A stretch of 64,000 bases of DNA from positions 1-64,000 of the forward strand of contig NZ_LWUA01000278.1 of assembly GCF_005222955.1 (NCBI RefSeq), read 5' to 3'. The stretch comes from Blastococcus sp. CCUG 61487. GTDB lineage: Bacteria; Actinomycetota; Actinomycetes; Mycobacteriales; Geodermatophilaceae. Made by a program: the position numbers and the translations under genes. The notes below the pieces were generated by a model that was not told the origin of the DNA, searched no databases, and was given only the letters and a program-made list of their open reading frames with translations. This document shows positions 36,980-47,700 of the stretch, one piece after another (within the stretch, counting starts at the first letter, position 1; each line of letters starts with the position of its first letter).

Positions 36980-37684
36980 GTGAGCAATCCCTGGGCGGAC
37001 CCCGACCGGCCGCCGGCCGAGCCCTACGGCGGTCCGCCGCCCACGGTCCCGCAGCCCCCGCCGCACGCCGGGGCATACGGCCCGCCGCCTCCGACCTGGC
37101 AGCAGCCGAGCTGGCAGCAACCGGGGTGGCAGCAGCCGGGTTGGGGCCAGCCGGGCTGGGGACCGGCCCCCTACCCGGCGCCCTGGGGGCCGCCGCGACC
37201 GCCCGGGCCCCGGCTGCCGGCGCAGGTGACCACCGCCGCCGTGCTCGCCTTCGTGCAGGGGCTGGTCGTGCTGATCGCGTCGCTGTACCTGTGGTTCTTC
37301 GCCTCGATCGCCGACGTCGCGTCGAGCGGCCGCCCCGACGTCTACACCTCGGCGACCGCGCGGCAGCTGGCCACCGAGGGGACGGTGCTGGCCGTCGTCC
37401 AGCTGGGGTCGGTGGTCGCGCTGGTCGTCGGCGGGCTGCTGGCCCTGACCAAGCGGACGCCCACCGCCTACCGGGTGCTGGCCGGCGCGCACATCGTCCA
37501 GCTGCTCATCGCGTGCTACTGGGCCGCGCGGCTGCTCGACGTCCTCGGGGACCTGCCAGGGAACAACGGCGAGGGCTCGCTGGCGGCCTTCTCGCTGTTC
37601 TTCGTCGCCGCTCCGGCGGTCTCCCTCGGGCTGCTGCTCAGCGGGGCGGCGCGGCGCTGGTTCACCGGCACCCCACCGGCCTGA
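36980..37684 (+). CDS. Proline-rich membrane protein with QPGW tandem repeat
   Basis: This 234-residue protein has a cytoplasmic Pro/Gly/Trp-rich N-terminus (1-75) and four membrane helices (about 83-105, 130-152, 160-185, 200-222). Residues 40-60 are a five-residue tandem repeat of WQQPG type. Such proline-rich tails on four-helix proteins are common in Actinobacteria, and the function is unknown. GTG 36980 follows GACACT by 7 nt. It is upstream of hisI, with 26 nt between them. Confidence 0.75.
   Translation: MSNPWADPDRPPAEPYGGPPPTVPQPPPHAGAYGPPPPTWQQPSWQQPGWQQPGWGQPGWGPAPYPAPWGPPRPPGPRLPAQVTTAAVLAFVQGLVVLIASLYLWFFASIADVASSGRPDVYTSATARQLATEGTVLAVVQLGSVVALVVGGLLALTKRTPTAYRVLAGAHIVQLLIACYWAARLLDVLGDLPGNNGEGSLAAFSLFFVAAPAVSLGLLLSGAARRWFTGTPPA
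37097..37156 (+). repeat. Four 15-bp tandem repeats encoding WQQPG
   Basis: Four in-frame 15-nt units (TGG CAG CAG CCG GGN type) are followed by one more TGG. The third positions vary between units, so the repeat is maintained at protein level. Confidence 0.8.
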
Positions 37685-37710
37685 CCGGCGGGCACGGCAG
37701 ACTGACGGGT

Positions 37711-38100
37711 ATGCCCGCCGTCCCGTCCGAGCCCGCCCTCCACCCCGAGGTCGCCGCGCTGCTGCGCCGCGACCGCGACGGCCTGGTGGCCGCGGTCGCC
37801 CAGCAGCACGACACCGGCGAGGTGCTCATGGTGGCGTGGATGGACGAGGAGGCGCTGCGCCGCACGCTGACCACGGGGCGGGCGACGTACTGGTCGCGCA
37901 GCCGGCAGGAGTACTGGACCAAGGGGGAGACCTCCGGGCACCGCCAGTGGGTGCGCGAGGTCCGGCTGGACTGCGACGGCGACGCGCTGCTGCTCCTCGT
38001 CGACCAGGAGGGGCCGGCCTGCCACACCGGGGAGCGCAGCTGCTTCCACCGGCCGCTGCCCGTCACCTCCGGGACGGCTGCCCGGGAGGCCGGGGCATGA
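37711..38100 (+). CDS. hisI: Phosphoribosyl-AMP cyclohydrolase
   Basis: This enzyme opens the adenine ring of PR-AMP in histidine synthesis. The 129-residue monofunctional enzyme has the metal-binding cysteines in [10 protein letters not shown] and [12 protein letters not shown], and the VAWMDEEAL entry motif. ATG 37711 has CAGACT 7 nt upstream. It overlaps trpE as ATGA, linking His and Trp synthesis in one transcript. hisE and hisG are not in the window. Confidence 0.96.
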   Translation: MPAVPSEPALHPEVAALLRRDRDGLVAAVAQQHDTGEVLMVAWMDEEALRRTLTTGRATYWSRSRQEYWTKGETSGHRQWVREVRLDCDGDALLLLVDQEGPACHTGERSCFHRPLPVTSGTAAREAGA

Positions 38101-39590
38101 GGCCCGGTATCGCGACGCCCACCCGCGAGGAGTTCGCCTTCGACCGGCCCATGGTCCCGGTGGTGCGCAAGCTGCTGGCCGACAGCGAGACCGCCGTCGG
38201 CGTCTACCGCAAGCTCGCGGGCAACCGCCCCGGCACGGTGCTGCTCGAGTCCGCCGAGCAGGGCAAGCGCTGGGCGCGCTACAGCTTCGTCGGCGCCCGC
38301 AGCGCCGGCGTCCTGACCGAGCGCGGCGGCCGGACGCTGTGGCTGGGGGAGGAGCTCCCCGGCCTCACCGACGACCTGCCGGACGATCCGCTGGCCGCCG
38401 TCCGCACCCTGGCCCGCCGGCTGCGCTCGCCGCGCACGCCCGGCCTGCCCCCGCTCACCGGAGGGCTGGTCGGCTACCTCGGGTACGACGTCGTCCGGCG
38501 CCTGGAGCGGCTGCCCGAGACCAGCACCGACGACCTCGGCATGCCCGAGCTCGCGATGATGCTGGTGACCGACCTCGCGGTGCTCGACCACGCCGACGGG
38601 TCGGTGCTGCTCATCGCCAACGCGCTGCGCGGCGGCGCGGACGGGTACGACGACGCCGTCGCCCGGCTCGACGCGATGGCCGCCGACCTCAACCGGCCGG
38701 CGCCCCCGGGGGTCGCGGTGCTCGGCGAGGCCGCGGTACCCGCTCCGGCCAGCAACATGGCGCCGGGGGAGTACGAAGCGGGTGTCGAGCGGATCCGCGA
38801 GCACATCCGGGCCGGGGACGCCTTCCAGGTCGTGCTCGCCCAGCGCTTCGCGGTGCCGACGACGGCCGACGCCCTGGACCTCTACCGGGTCCTGCGGGCC
38901 ACCAACCCGTCGCCGTACATGTACCTGCTCCGCTTCGCGGGTCGCGAGTCGCCGTTCGACGTCGTCGGTTCCTCGCCCGAGGCGCTGGTCACGGTGACCG
39001 GCTCCTCGGCGGTGGTGCACCCGCCGGCCGGCACCCGCCCCCGCGGAGCCACCCCCGAGGAGGACGCGCGGCTGGCGGAGGGGCTGCTCGCCGATCCGAA
39101 GGAGCGGGCCGAGCACGTGATGCTGGTCGACCTGGCCCGCAACGACCTGGGCCGGGTGTGCGTGCCGGGCTCGGTCGAGGTCCCCGACTTCATGCGGGTC
39201 GAGCACTACAGCCACGTGATGCACCTGGTGTCTACGGTCGCCGGCGAGGTCGCCCCCGAGCACGATGCCCTCGACGTCTTCGACGCCACCTTCCCGGCCG
39301 GCACCGTGTCGGGAGCGCCGAAGCCACGGGCCATGGAGATCATCGAGTCCCTGGAGCCGACGCGACGGGCGCTCTACGCGGGCACCGTCGGGTACGTCGA
39401 CGCCAGCGGCGACATGGACATGGCCATCGCGATCCGCACCGCGGTGCTGCACGAGGGGCACGCCTACGTGCAGGCCGGCGCCGGGGTGGTCGCCGACAGC
39501 GACGCCGCTGCCGAGGAGGCCGAGACCCGGCACAAGGCGCGCGCCGTGCTCTCCGCGATCGCACGAGCCGAGAGCCTGCGGGAGCTGTGA
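38097..39590 (+). CDS. trpE: Anthranilate synthase component I
   Basis: TrpE converts chorismate to anthranilate with ammonia from TrpG. The protein has 497 residues. The feedback site LLESAE is near the N-terminus (about residue 46). The catalytic C-terminal domain shows [31 protein letters not shown] and [18 protein letters not shown]. No trpG or trpD is nearby. ATG overlaps the hisI stop, so translation is coupled. The following membrane-protein gene overlaps as GTGA. Confidence 0.97.
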   Translation: MRPGIATPTREEFAFDRPMVPVVRKLLADSETAVGVYRKLAGNRPGTVLLESAEQGKRWARYSFVGARSAGVLTERGGRTLWLGEELPGLTDDLPDDPLAAVRTLARRLRSPRTPGLPPLTGGLVGYLGYDVVRRLERLPETSTDDLGMPELAMMLVTDLAVLDHADGSVLLIANALRGGADGYDDAVARLDAMAADLNRPAPPGVAVLGEAAVPAPASNMAPGEYEAGVERIREHIRAGDAFQVVLAQRFAVPTTADALDLYRVLRATNPSPYMYLLRFAGRESPFDVVGSSPEALVTVTGSSAVVHPPAGTRPRGATPEEDARLAEGLLADPKERAEHVMLVDLARNDLGRVCVPGSVEVPDFMRVEHYSHVMHLVSTVAGEVAPEHDALDVFDATFPAGTVSGAPKPRAMEIIESLEPTRRALYAGTVGYVDASGDMDMAIAIRTAVLHEGHAYVQAGAGVVADSDAAAEEAETRHKARAVLSAIARAESLREL

Positions 39591-40240
39591 CCGCCCGCAA
39601 GGAGCTGACGACCGCCGTCCTGGGTGCCGTGCTCGCCGGCGCGCTGGCGCTGATCGCGGGCGGCCAGTCGTGGGCCTCGGTGACCGCCGAGCGCCGAGCT
39701 CCGCTCCCGCCGGCGTCGGCCGCCCTGTCCGGCGCCGACGCCGCTCCGCTGGTCCCGGCCGCGGGCCTGGTGCTGCTGGCCGCCACGGTGGCGCTGCTCG
39801 CGGTGCGCGGTGCCGCCCGCGTCGTCGTCGGCCTGCTCGCCGCCGTCGCGGGCGGGGCGCTGGTCTGGTCCGGCGTCCGCGCGCTGACCGGCGGGTTGGA
39901 CGACGCCGCCGCCGACCTGCCGGGTCTGTCCGGCGCGACGGTGACGGGGACGTCGAGCGACGTCGTCGCGACGTGGCCGCTGCTCGCCGTGGTCGCCGGC
40001 CTGATCGGCGTGGGCATCGGTGCCCTCAGCGTCCTCCGCGGCCGGGCCTGGCCGGCCATGGGCCGCCGCTACGAGCGGCCGGGCGCGGAGCCGGGTGGGG
40101 CCCCGGCCGGCGGGCCCTCGCGCAGCGCCCCCACGGCCAGCGACGAGGATCGCGCCGTCGAGGCGTGGAAGGCGCTGGACCGGGGAGAGGACCCCACCAC
40201 CGGCCCCACCGCGGACCCCGCCGACGGGCGCGACGTATAG
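39587..40240 (+). CDS. TIGR02234 Trp-biosynthesis-associated membrane protein
   Basis: This 217-residue protein has four hydrophobic helices (about 9-27, 52-70, 77-95, 122-142) and a polar C-terminal tail ending in [18 protein letters not shown], the conserved tail of this family. Members always neighbour trp genes in Actinobacteria, but no activity is known. The GTG overlaps the trpE stop. The usual small HGxxPAAW or trpM-type genes seen beside trpC in Streptomyces are absent here. Confidence 0.9.
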   Translation: MTARKELTTAVLGAVLAGALALIAGGQSWASVTAERRAPLPPASAALSGADAAPLVPAAGLVLLAATVALLAVRGAARVVVGLLAAVAGGALVWSGVRALTGGLDDAAADLPGLSGATVTGTSSDVVATWPLLAVVAGLIGVGIGALSVLRGRAWPAMGRRYERPGAEPGGAPAGGPSRSAPTASDEDRAVEAWKALDRGEDPTTGPTADPADGRDV

Positions 40241-40298
40241 CGGAACCGGCGCGGCTCGCCTCGTCCGCCCCCCGGCCGGACCCGGTCACCGCCGCCTC

Positions 40299-40304
40299 TA
40301 GAGT
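40299..40304 (+). promoter_or_regulatory. -10 box TAGAGT in the trpC leader region
   Basis: TAGAGT predicts transcription from about 40311, giving an 85-nt leader before trpC that contains three consecutive TGG triplets (40350-40358). Confidence 0.4.
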
Positions 40305-40336
40305 GGTTCCACCGATCCGGCTGGTGAGGGGACGAC

Positions 40337-40399
40337 GTGCGACAGGCAGTGGTGGTGGGCAGCGGAGGCGCATCCGCGCCGTCAGGGGCGATCCGGTGA
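40337..40399 (+). CDS. Possible 20-residue leader ORF coupled to trpC
   Basis: GTG 40337 is preceded by GAGGGGA and encodes about 20 residues. Its TGA (40397-40399) overlaps the trpC GTG. In another frame the same stretch reads TGG TGG TGG, followed by codons resembling known actinobacterial Trp leader peptides. That frame has no ATG, GTG or TTG start, only ACG 40332/40335. Whether either frame is translated is open. Confidence 0.35.
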   Translation: MRQAVVVGSGGASAPSGAIR

Positions 40400-41205
40400 A
40401 TGTCCTCGACGAGATCGTCGCCGGCGTCCGCGAGGACGTCGCCGCCCGTGAGTCGCTGACCCCGCTGGCCGAGGTCAAGGCCGCTGCCCTCGACGCCCGC
40501 CCCGCGCTCGACGCCCTCGCCGCGCTGCGCGCCCCCGGGGTCGGCGTCATCGCCGAGGTCAAGCGGCGCAGCCCCTCGAAGGGGGAGCTGGCCGACATCC
40601 CCGACCCCGCCGAGCTGGCGAGCCAGTACGCCGCCGGCGGCGCCCGGGTGATCTCCGTCCTCACCGAGCGCCGGCGCTTCGGCGGCTCGCAGGCGGATCT
40701 CGCCGCCGTCCGCGCCGTCGTCGACGTCCCGATCCTGTGCAAGGACTTCGTGGTCAGCAGCTACCAGGTGCACGAGGCCCGTGCGCACGGCGCCGACGTC
40801 GTCCTGCTGATCGTCGCCGCGCTCGAGCAGAACGTGCTCGTCGGCCTGCTCGAGCGGGTGGAGTCGCTCGGGATGACGGCGCTGGTCGAGGTGCACACCG
40901 AGGCGGAGGCCGACCGCGCGCTGGACGCCGGCGCGTCGGTCATCGGCGTCAACGCCCGCGACCTCACCACGCTGCAGGTGGACAGGTCGACGTTCGAGCG
41001 GATCGCACCGGGCCTGCCCTCGACGGTGGTCAAGGTCGCCGAGTCCGGCGTCCGCGGGCCGCACGACCTCATCTCCTACGCCGCGGCCGGCGCCGACGCC
41101 GTGCTCGTGGGGGAGGGGCTGGTCACGGCCGGCGACGCCCGCCAGGCCGTGGCCGACCTGGTGACGGCGGGGGCGCACCCCGCGACGCCGCGCACCACCC
41201 GCTGA
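40396..41205 (+). CDS. trpC: Indole-3-glycerol phosphate synthase
   Basis: This barrel enzyme of 269 residues closes the indole ring from CdRP. The catalytic Lys/Glu residues are in [35 protein letters not shown] and [11 protein letters not shown] 40396 has AGGGG 7 nt upstream; longer in-frame starts lie inside the leader. The preceding 155-bp gap holds a promoter and leader instead of a gene. trpB follows after 17 nt with its own -10 box. Confidence 0.96.
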   Translation: MNVLDEIVAGVREDVAARESLTPLAEVKAAALDARPALDALAALRAPGVGVIAEVKRRSPSKGELADIPDPAELASQYAAGGARVISVLTERRRFGGSQADLAAVRAVVDVPILCKDFVVSSYQVHEARAHGADVVLLIVAALEQNVLVGLLERVESLGMTALVEVHTEAEADRALDAGASVIGVNARDLTTLQVDRSTFERIAPGLPSTVVKVAESGVRGPHDLISYAAAGADAVLVGEGLVTAGDARQAVADLVTAGAHPATPRTTR

Positions 41206-41209
41206 TCCC

Positions 41210-41215
41210 TAGGCT
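41210..41215 (+). promoter_or_regulatory. -10 box TAGGCT for trpB, leaderless spacing
   Basis: TAGGCT ends 7 nt before ATG 41223 and lies in the 17-nt gap after trpC. Confidence 0.5.
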
Positions 41216-41222
41216 GGGCGGC

Positions 41223-42569
41223 ATGACCGCCAGTTCGCTGCCGCCCGGAGACCTCTCCCTGCCGGCGCGCCCGGGCTGGCCCGACGCCACCGGCCACTTC
41301 GGCGTCTTCGGCGGCCGGTTCGTCCCCGAGGCGCTGATCGCGGCGCTCGACGACCTCACCGAGGCCTACGAGGCGATGCGGGTCGACCGCGCCTTCCTCG
41401 CCGAGTTCGCCGCGCTGCAGCGCGACTACACCGGCCGGCCCAGCGCGCTCACCGAGGTGCCGAAGTTCGCCGAGCACTGCGGCGGCGCCCGGGTGCTGCT
41501 CAAGCGCGAGGACCTCAACCACACCGGCTCGCACAAGATCAACAACGTGCTGGGGCAGGCGCTGCTGACCAAGCGGATCGGCAAGACGCGGGTGATCGCC
41601 GAGACCGGCGCCGGGCAGCACGGGGTGGCGACGGCGACGGCCGCGGCGCTCATGGGGCTCTCCTGCACCGTCTACATGGGCGAGGAGGACACCCGGCGGC
41701 AGGCGCTCAACGTGGCCCGCATGCGGCTGCTCGGCGCCGAGGTCGTCCCGGTGGCCACCGGCTCCCGCACGCTCAAGGACGCGATCAACGAGGCCTTCCG
41801 CGACTGGGTCACCAACGTGGAGACGACGAACTACGTCTTCGGCACCGTCGCCGGCCCGCACCCGTTCCCGGCGATGGTGCGCGACTTCCAGCGGGTGATC
41901 GGCGACGAGGCCCGCGCCCAGGTGCTCGAGCGCGAGGGCCGGCTGCCCGACGCCGTCCTCGCCTGCGTGGGCGGCGGCTCCAACGCGATCGGCATCTTCA
42001 CCGCGTTCGTGCCCGACGACGGCGTCCGGCTGATCGGCCTCGAGGCCGGGGGAGACGGCGTCGACACGGCCCGGCACGCGGCGACGATCACCGGCGGCAC
42101 GCCCGGCGTCCTGCACGGCGCCCGCTCCTACCTGCTGCAGGACGAGAACGGCCAGACCATCGAGTCGCACTCGATCAGCGCCGGCCTGGACTACCCCGGC
42201 GTCGGGCCGGAGCACTCCTACCTGCACGACATCGGTCGCGCCGAGTACCGCCCCGTCACCGACGCCGAGGCCATGGAGGCATTCGCGCTGCTCTGCCGCA
42301 CCGAGGGCATCATCCCGGCGATCGAGTCGGCGCACGCGCTGGCCGGCGCGATGGCGCTGGGCCGCGAGCTGGGGCCGGACGCGCTGCTGCTGGTCAACCT
42401 CTCCGGCCGCGGCGACAAGGACGTCGAGACCGCCTCCCGCTGGTTCGGCCTCGGCGACCGCGACGAGGTGGACCCCGGCCCGGGCCTGGACACCGACCAG
42501 AACCCGACCGAGGGCGCGGTCAGCAACGACGAGGCCGTGAGCGGTCCCGAGGCGGGGGAGACGGCGTGA
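41223..42569 (+). CDS. trpB: Tryptophan synthase beta chain
   Basis: This PLP enzyme joins indole and serine to tryptophan. It has 448 residues, longer than usual because of an acidic tail (about 415-448). The PLP lysine is in [11 protein letters not shown], the substrate motif [12 protein letters not shown] is intact, and the phosphate loop is [10 protein letters not shown]. It forms the alpha2beta2 complex with TrpA. The start is fixed by homology and by TAGGCT 7 nt upstream. Confidence 0.97.
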   Translation: MTASSLPPGDLSLPARPGWPDATGHFGVFGGRFVPEALIAALDDLTEAYEAMRVDRAFLAEFAALQRDYTGRPSALTEVPKFAEHCGGARVLLKREDLNHTGSHKINNVLGQALLTKRIGKTRVIAETGAGQHGVATATAAALMGLSCTVYMGEEDTRRQALNVARMRLLGAEVVPVATGSRTLKDAINEAFRDWVTNVETTNYVFGTVAGPHPFPAMVRDFQRVIGDEARAQVLEREGRLPDAVLACVGGGSNAIGIFTAFVPDDGVRLIGLEAGGDGVDTARHAATITGGTPGVLHGARSYLLQDENGQTIESHSISAGLDYPGVGPEHSYLHDIGRAEYRPVTDAEAMEAFALLCRTEGIIPAIESAHALAGAMALGRELGPDALLLVNLSGRGDKDVETASRWFGLGDRDEVDPGPGLDTDQNPTEGAVSNDEAVSGPEAGETA

Positions 42570-42646
42570 GGCCCGAGAGCGACGCCGGAGTGAGCATCGC
42601 AGCGAGCGCCAGCGAGCGAGGAGCGGAGCGAGGGCGGAGCCGAGCC
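42570..42646. repeat. Purine-rich GAGCG-type intergenic repeat, copy 2
   Basis: GAGCG/GCGAGC words fill the trpB-trpA gap and contain GGAGCGAGGGCGG (42625-42637), identical to a 13-mer at 36945-36957. It is translatable in frame with trpA, but its low complexity argues against coding. Confidence 0.45.
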
Positions 42647-43447
42647 ATGTCACAGCTGGACCGGCGGATCGCCGCGGCGAAGGACGAGGGGCGCGCGGCG
42701 CTCGTCGCCTACCTGCCCGTCGGCTACCCCGACGTCGACGCCTCGATCGGCGCGATGGTGGCGGCCGTCGAGGCCGGGGCGGACGTCATCGAGATCGGCG
42801 TCCCCTACAGCGATCCCGGCATGGACGGCCCCGTCATCCAGCAGGCCGTGGACGTCGCGGTCCGCGCCGGTGTCGGCCTGCGCGACGCGCTGCGTGCGGT
42901 CGAGGCGGTCGCCGCCGCCGGAGCGGTCGCCGTGGTGATGAGCTACTGGAACCCGATCGAGCGCTACGGGGTGGATCGCTTCGCCGCCGATCTCGCCGCC
43001 GCGGGGGGAGCCGGGGCCATCACGCCCGACCTCATCCCCGACGAGGCGGCGGAGTGGATCGCCGCCTCCGACGCGCACGGCCTGGACCGGGTCTTCCTGG
43101 TCGCGCCGTCGTCCACCGACGCGCGGCTGCGCTCCACGACCGCCGCCTGCCGCGGCTTCGTCTACGCCGCGTCGACGATGGGCGTGACGGGCACCCGGGC
43201 CACCGTGGGCAACGCCGCCGAGGCACTGGTGGCACGCACCCGGGCGGCCGCTCCCGACCTGGCCGTCTGCGTCGGCCTGGGCGTCTCCGACGGGAACCAG
43301 GCGGCCGAGGTGGCCGCCTTTGCCGACGGGGTGATCGTGGGATCGGCCTACGTCCGCGAACTGCTCGAGGGCCGCGGGGCCGACGGCGTGCGCGCGCTCA
43401 CCACCGACCTCGCCGCGGGCGTCCGCCGGGCGGGAGTGCAGGCGTGA
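42647..43447 (+). CDS. trpA: Tryptophan synthase alpha chain
   Basis: TrpA cleaves indole-glycerol phosphate to indole and G3P. The barrel has 266 residues; the catalytic Glu and Asp are in VIEIGVPYSDPGMDGPVIQ, and the phosphate region is GVSDGNQAAEVAAFADGVIVG. ATG 42647 begins the recognised N-terminus SQLDRRIAAAK. An in-frame GTG at 42566 would add only repeat-derived sequence. It overlaps lgt as GTGA. Confidence 0.96.
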   Translation: MSQLDRRIAAAKDEGRAALVAYLPVGYPDVDASIGAMVAAVEAGADVIEIGVPYSDPGMDGPVIQQAVDVAVRAGVGLRDALRAVEAVAAAGAVAVVMSYWNPIERYGVDRFAADLAAAGGAGAITPDLIPDEAAEWIAASDAHGLDRVFLVAPSSTDARLRSTTAACRGFVYAASTMGVTGTRATVGNAAEALVARTRAAAPDLAVCVGLGVSDGNQAAEVAAFADGVIVGSAYVRELLEGRGADGVRALTTDLAAGVRRAGVQA

Positions 43448-44370
43448 CCGTCCTGGCGGCCATCCCGAGCCCGTCCCAGAGCGTCTGGGAGCTCGGGCCG
43501 TTCCCGCTGCGCGCCTACGCGCTGGCCATCATCGCCGGCATCGTGGCCGCGATCTGGCTGACCGACCGGCGCTGGCGCGCCCGCGGCGGCGCGCCGGAGG
43601 ACGTGCTCGACATCGCGATGTGGGCGGTGCCGTTCGGGATCGTCGGCGGACGCATCTACCACGTCGTCACCAGCCCGCAGGCCTACTTCGGCGAGGGCGG
43701 CGAGCCGCTGGAGGCCTTCGCGATCTGGAACGGCGGTCTGGGCATCTGGGGCGCCATCTTCTTCGGCGGGATCGGCGCCTGGATCGCCTGCCGCCGCCGG
43801 GGCATCCCGCTGCCCGCCTTCGCCGACGCCATCGCTCCCGGCCTGCTGGTCGCCCAGGCCATCGGCCGGCTCGGCAACTGGTTCAACCAGGAGCTCTACG
43901 GCCGGCCCACCGACCTGCCCTGGGGCCTGGAGATCGACCCGCAGTACCGGCAGGACGGCTACGAGGCGTTCACCACGTTCCACCCGACGTTCCTCTACGA
44001 GCTGCTGTGGAACCTCGCCGCCGCTGCGGTGGTCATCTGGGCCGACCGCCGCTTCCGGCTCTCCCACGGCCGCGCCTTCGCCCTCTACGTCGCGCTCTAC
44101 TGCACCGGCCGGCTCTGGATCGAGCTGCTGCGGATCGACGACGCGAACCGGATCCTCGGCGTCCGGGTCAACGTGATCACCGCGATCGTCGTCGGCCTGC
44201 TCGCCGTGGCCTACCTGGTGTGGCAGCGGGGCCGGCCCCGCGAGGTCATCACCCGCGGCGAGGAGTACGCCGCCCGGGCGCTCGCCGAGAGCGAGGGGAC
44301 GACGGCGGACCCGACCGCGACGAGCACGCGACCGGCCGAGGGCGACCGGCGACCACGCGATCCGGACTGA
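43444..44370 (+). CDS. lgt: Prolipoprotein diacylglyceryl transferase
   Basis: Lgt transfers diacylglycerol to the lipobox cysteine, the first step of lipoprotein maturation, before LspA acts. The 308-residue polytopic enzyme carries the signature GRLGNWFNQELYG, GGRIYHV and FHPTFLYE with conserved His, Tyr and Arg. It has seven membrane helices and an Ala/Thr-rich cytoplasmic tail. It is coupled to trpA by a GTGA overlap, as in related Actinobacteria. Its substrates in this window include LpqY and the LivK-type protein. Confidence 0.96.
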   Translation: MTVLAAIPSPSQSVWELGPFPLRAYALAIIAGIVAAIWLTDRRWRARGGAPEDVLDIAMWAVPFGIVGGRIYHVVTSPQAYFGEGGEPLEAFAIWNGGLGIWGAIFFGGIGAWIACRRRGIPLPAFADAIAPGLLVAQAIGRLGNWFNQELYGRPTDLPWGLEIDPQYRQDGYEAFTTFHPTFLYELLWNLAAAAVVIWADRRFRLSHGRAFALYVALYCTGRLWIELLRIDDANRILGVRVNVITAIVVGLLAVAYLVWQRGRPREVITRGEEYAARALAESEGTTADPTATSTRPAEGDRRPRDPD

Positions 44371-44758
44371 CGTCGCGCCGGAGCTGCCGGGCGCCGGAGT
44401 GACAGGCGCCGTGTGATCGGCGCCTGAGTGAGCGGCGCCGACGCGCGGAATGTGATGTTTTCCGACGTGGCGGTGGTGTTACGGCTGTGTACCCTTCGCA
44501 CGGACCCGTCGGTGATCCCGGCCGGGTCCTCACCGTCGGAACCGGGCCAGCGTTGCCCCGCGCACGACAGCCAGGCCGGGCACCTCCCGGTCGGGCTCGC
44601 GAGTCAGTCGCCGGTAGCCGGGACGTAGGTCCCCCGCCGACGGCCGCACTCGCCCCACGTGCCGCCAGCTACCCCCGACCCTCGACCCTCCGGCCCCCGG
44701 GCCCTCTGCCCCGTCCGTCCCCTCGTCGGGACCGGACGTCGCCGACGACGGGAGTGAC
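44371..44758 (+). promoter_or_regulatory. gltB upstream region: promoter and long structured leader
   Basis: This 388-bp stretch holds no convincing gene. TACCCT (44490-44495) is the best -10 and predicts a leader of about 255 nt. The leader starts with GGACCCG (44502-44508), which can pair with CGGGTCC (44523-44529). CGGTGA (44510-44515) can instead pair with TCACCG (44530-44535). These two hairpins exclude each other. A region of lower GC (44449-44480) precedes the promoter and could bind a nitrogen regulator. I could not match a GlnR or AmtR consensus. Confidence 0.5.
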
Positions 44759-47700
44759 ATGTCCCAGCCGCCCGCCACCACCGCCGTCCCCACCTCGGCG
44801 CTGCCCGCCGCTGTGCCCTTCTCGGCGCTGCCCGCCCCCACCGGCCTCTACGACCCGGCCAACGACAAGGACGCCTGCGGTGTCGCCTTCGTGGCCGACG
44901 CCCGGGGCCGGCGCTCGCGCGACATCGTCGCCAAGGGCCTGACCGCGCTGCACAACCTCGACCACCGCGGTGCCGCCGGCGCCGAGCCGAACTCGGGCGA
45001 CGGCGCGGGCATCCTCACCCAGGTGCCCGACGCGCTCCTGCGCGGCAGCGTCGAGTTCGAACTGCCGCCGGCCGGCGAGTACTCCGTCGGGATCGCCTTC
45101 CTCCCCACCGACGAGGCCGAGCGCGCCGCCCGAGTGGCGGACGTCGCCCGCCTGGCCGCGGAGGAGGGGCTGACGGTCCTGGGCTGGCGGGACGTGCCGA
45201 TCGACCCGGACGGCGCCGACCTCGGCCCCACCGCGCGCGCGGTCATGCCGCACTTCGCGCAGCTGTTCGTCGCCGAGACGATGGGCGCGCGGGCCGACGG
45301 GAGCGCCTTCGGCGGCAACGTCACCTGCCACGGCGTCACCCGGCTCGAGCGCCGCTCGTTCGTGCTGCGCAAGCGCGCCGAGCGCGCCGCCGTCGACGCG
45401 GGGAGCTCGCTCTACATCGCCTCGCTCTCGTCGCGGACGATCACTTACAAGGGCATGCTGACCACCGACCAGCTGCCGCTGTTCTTCCCCGACCTGCGCG
45501 ACGAGCGCTACGAGTCGGCGCTCGCGCTCGTGCACAGCCGGTTCTCGACGAACACCTTCCCGAGCTGGCCGCTGGCGCACCCGTTCCGCTTCATCGCGCA
45601 CAACGGCGAGATCAACACGATCAAGGGCAACCGCAACCGCATGCGGGCCCGCGAGGCGAAGCTCGCCACGGAGCTGTTCGACGGCCCGGCCGGCCCCGCC
45701 TCCGAGCTGGGGCTGGAGCGGATCTTCCCGGTCACCGCCAGCGACTTCAGCGACTCGGCGACCTTCGACGAGGTCCTCGAGCTGCTGCACCTCTCGGGCC
45801 GGTCGCTGCCGCACGCCGTCCTCATGATGATCCCGGAGGCGTGGGAGAACCACGACGAGATGGACCCGGCCCGCCGGGCCTTCTACCGGTTCCACGCCTC
45901 GATCATGGAGCCCTGGGACGGCCCCGCCGCGGTCTGCTTCACCGACGGCACGCTCATCGGCGCCGTCCTCGACCGCAACGGCCTGCGCCCGGGCCGCTGG
46001 TGGCACACCAAGGACGACCTGGTGGTCCTCGCCAGCGAGGTCGGCGTCCTGGACATCCCGGCGGCCGACGTCGTCGCCAAGGGCCGGCTGCAGCCCGGCC
46101 GGATGTTCCTCGTCGACACCGCGTCGGGGCGGATCGTCTCCGACGAGGAGGTCAAGGGCGCCCTGGCCGCCGAGCACCCCTACGACGACTGGCTGCACGC
46201 CGGCCTGGTGCAGCTGCCCTCGCTGCCCGAGCGCCGCCGCGCCCGACCCAGCCACGAGTCCGTGGTCCGCCGGCAGACGATGTTCGGCTACACGGAGGAG
46301 GAGCTGCGCGTCCTCGTGCAGCCGATGGCGGCCAGCGGCGCCGAGCCGATCGGCTCGATGGGCACCGACACCCCGATCGCGGCCCTCTCCGACCGCTCCC
46401 GGCTGCTGTACGACTACTTCGGCCAGCTGTTCGCACAGGTGACCAACCCGCCGCTGGACGCGATCCGCGAGGAGCTCGTCACCAGCCTGGGCCGCACCTT
46501 CGGGCCCGAGCAGAACCTGCTCAAGGCCACCCCCGCCTCGGCGCGGCAGGTGTACCTGCCGTTCCCCGTCATCGACAACGACGAGCTGGCCAAGATCCTG
46601 CACATCGACGACGACGGCGACCTGCCCGGCTACGCCGCCGTCCGGATCACCGGCCACTTCGACGTCACCGGCGGCGGCCCCGCGCTCGCGCAGGCGGTCG
46701 AGGAGCTGCGCACGAAAGTCAGCAAGGCGATCGCGGCCGGCGCCCGGATCATCGTGCTCTCCGACCGCGACTCCGACGAGCAGCGCGCGCCGATCCCGTC
46801 GCTGCTCATGACCGCCGCGGTCCACCACCACCTCGTGCGGGAGAAGACCCGCATGGAGGTCGGCCTGGTCGTCGAGTCCGGCGACTGCCGCGAGGTCCAC
46901 CACGTCGCCCTGCTGCTGGGCTACGGCGCGGCCGCGGTCAACCCGTACCTGGCCTTCGAGTCGATCGAGGACCTGATCCGCGACGGTCAGCTCACCGGCG
47001 TGGAGCCCGCCCAGGCCGTGCGCAACATGGTGAAGGCGCTCGGCAAGGGCGTGCTCAAGGTGATGAGCAAGATGGGCATCAGCACCGTCGGCTCGTACAC
47101 GATGGCGCAGATCTTCGAGGCCGTGGGCCTGTCGAAGGAGCTCGTCGACGAGTACTTCACCGGCACCTCGTGCCCGATCGACGGCGTCGGCATCGACGTG
47201 CTCGCCGAGGAGGTGGCCATCCGCCACCGCCGGGCCTACCCGGAGAACCCCACCGAGACCGCGCACCGCCGGCTCGAGGTGGGCGGGGAGTACCAGTGGC
47301 GCCGCGAGGGCGAGGTGCACCTGTTCAACCCCGAGACGGTGTTCCTGCTGCAGCACGCCACCCGGTCACGGCAGTACGAGGTGTTCCAGAAGTACACCGA
47401 CACCGTCGACCGGCTCTCCGAGGAGGCCGGCACGTTGCGCGGGCTGTTCGGGCTGCGAACGGGCGTGCGCCCGCCGGTGCCGCTCGACGAGGTGGAGCCG
47501 GTGAGCGAGATCGTCAAGCGGTTCCAGACGGGTGCGATGAGCTACGGCTCGATCTCGCAGGAGTCGCACGAGACCCTGGCGATCGCCATGAACCGGCTGG
47601 GCGGCAAGTCCAACACCGGTGAGGGCGGCGAGGACCCCGACAGGTTCACCCGTGACCCGAACGGCGACCTCCGCCGCTCCGCGATCAAGCAGGTGGCCAG

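Noticed and set aside
42566-42646. N-terminal extension of TrpA
   Set aside because: The extra codons translate a low-complexity GAGCG repeat shared with other gaps, and homology begins at ATG 42647.
44502-44535. H-type pseudoknot in the gltB leader
   Set aside because: The third loop would have zero nt crossing a 7-bp stem, which is sterically impossible; alternative hairpins are the better reading.
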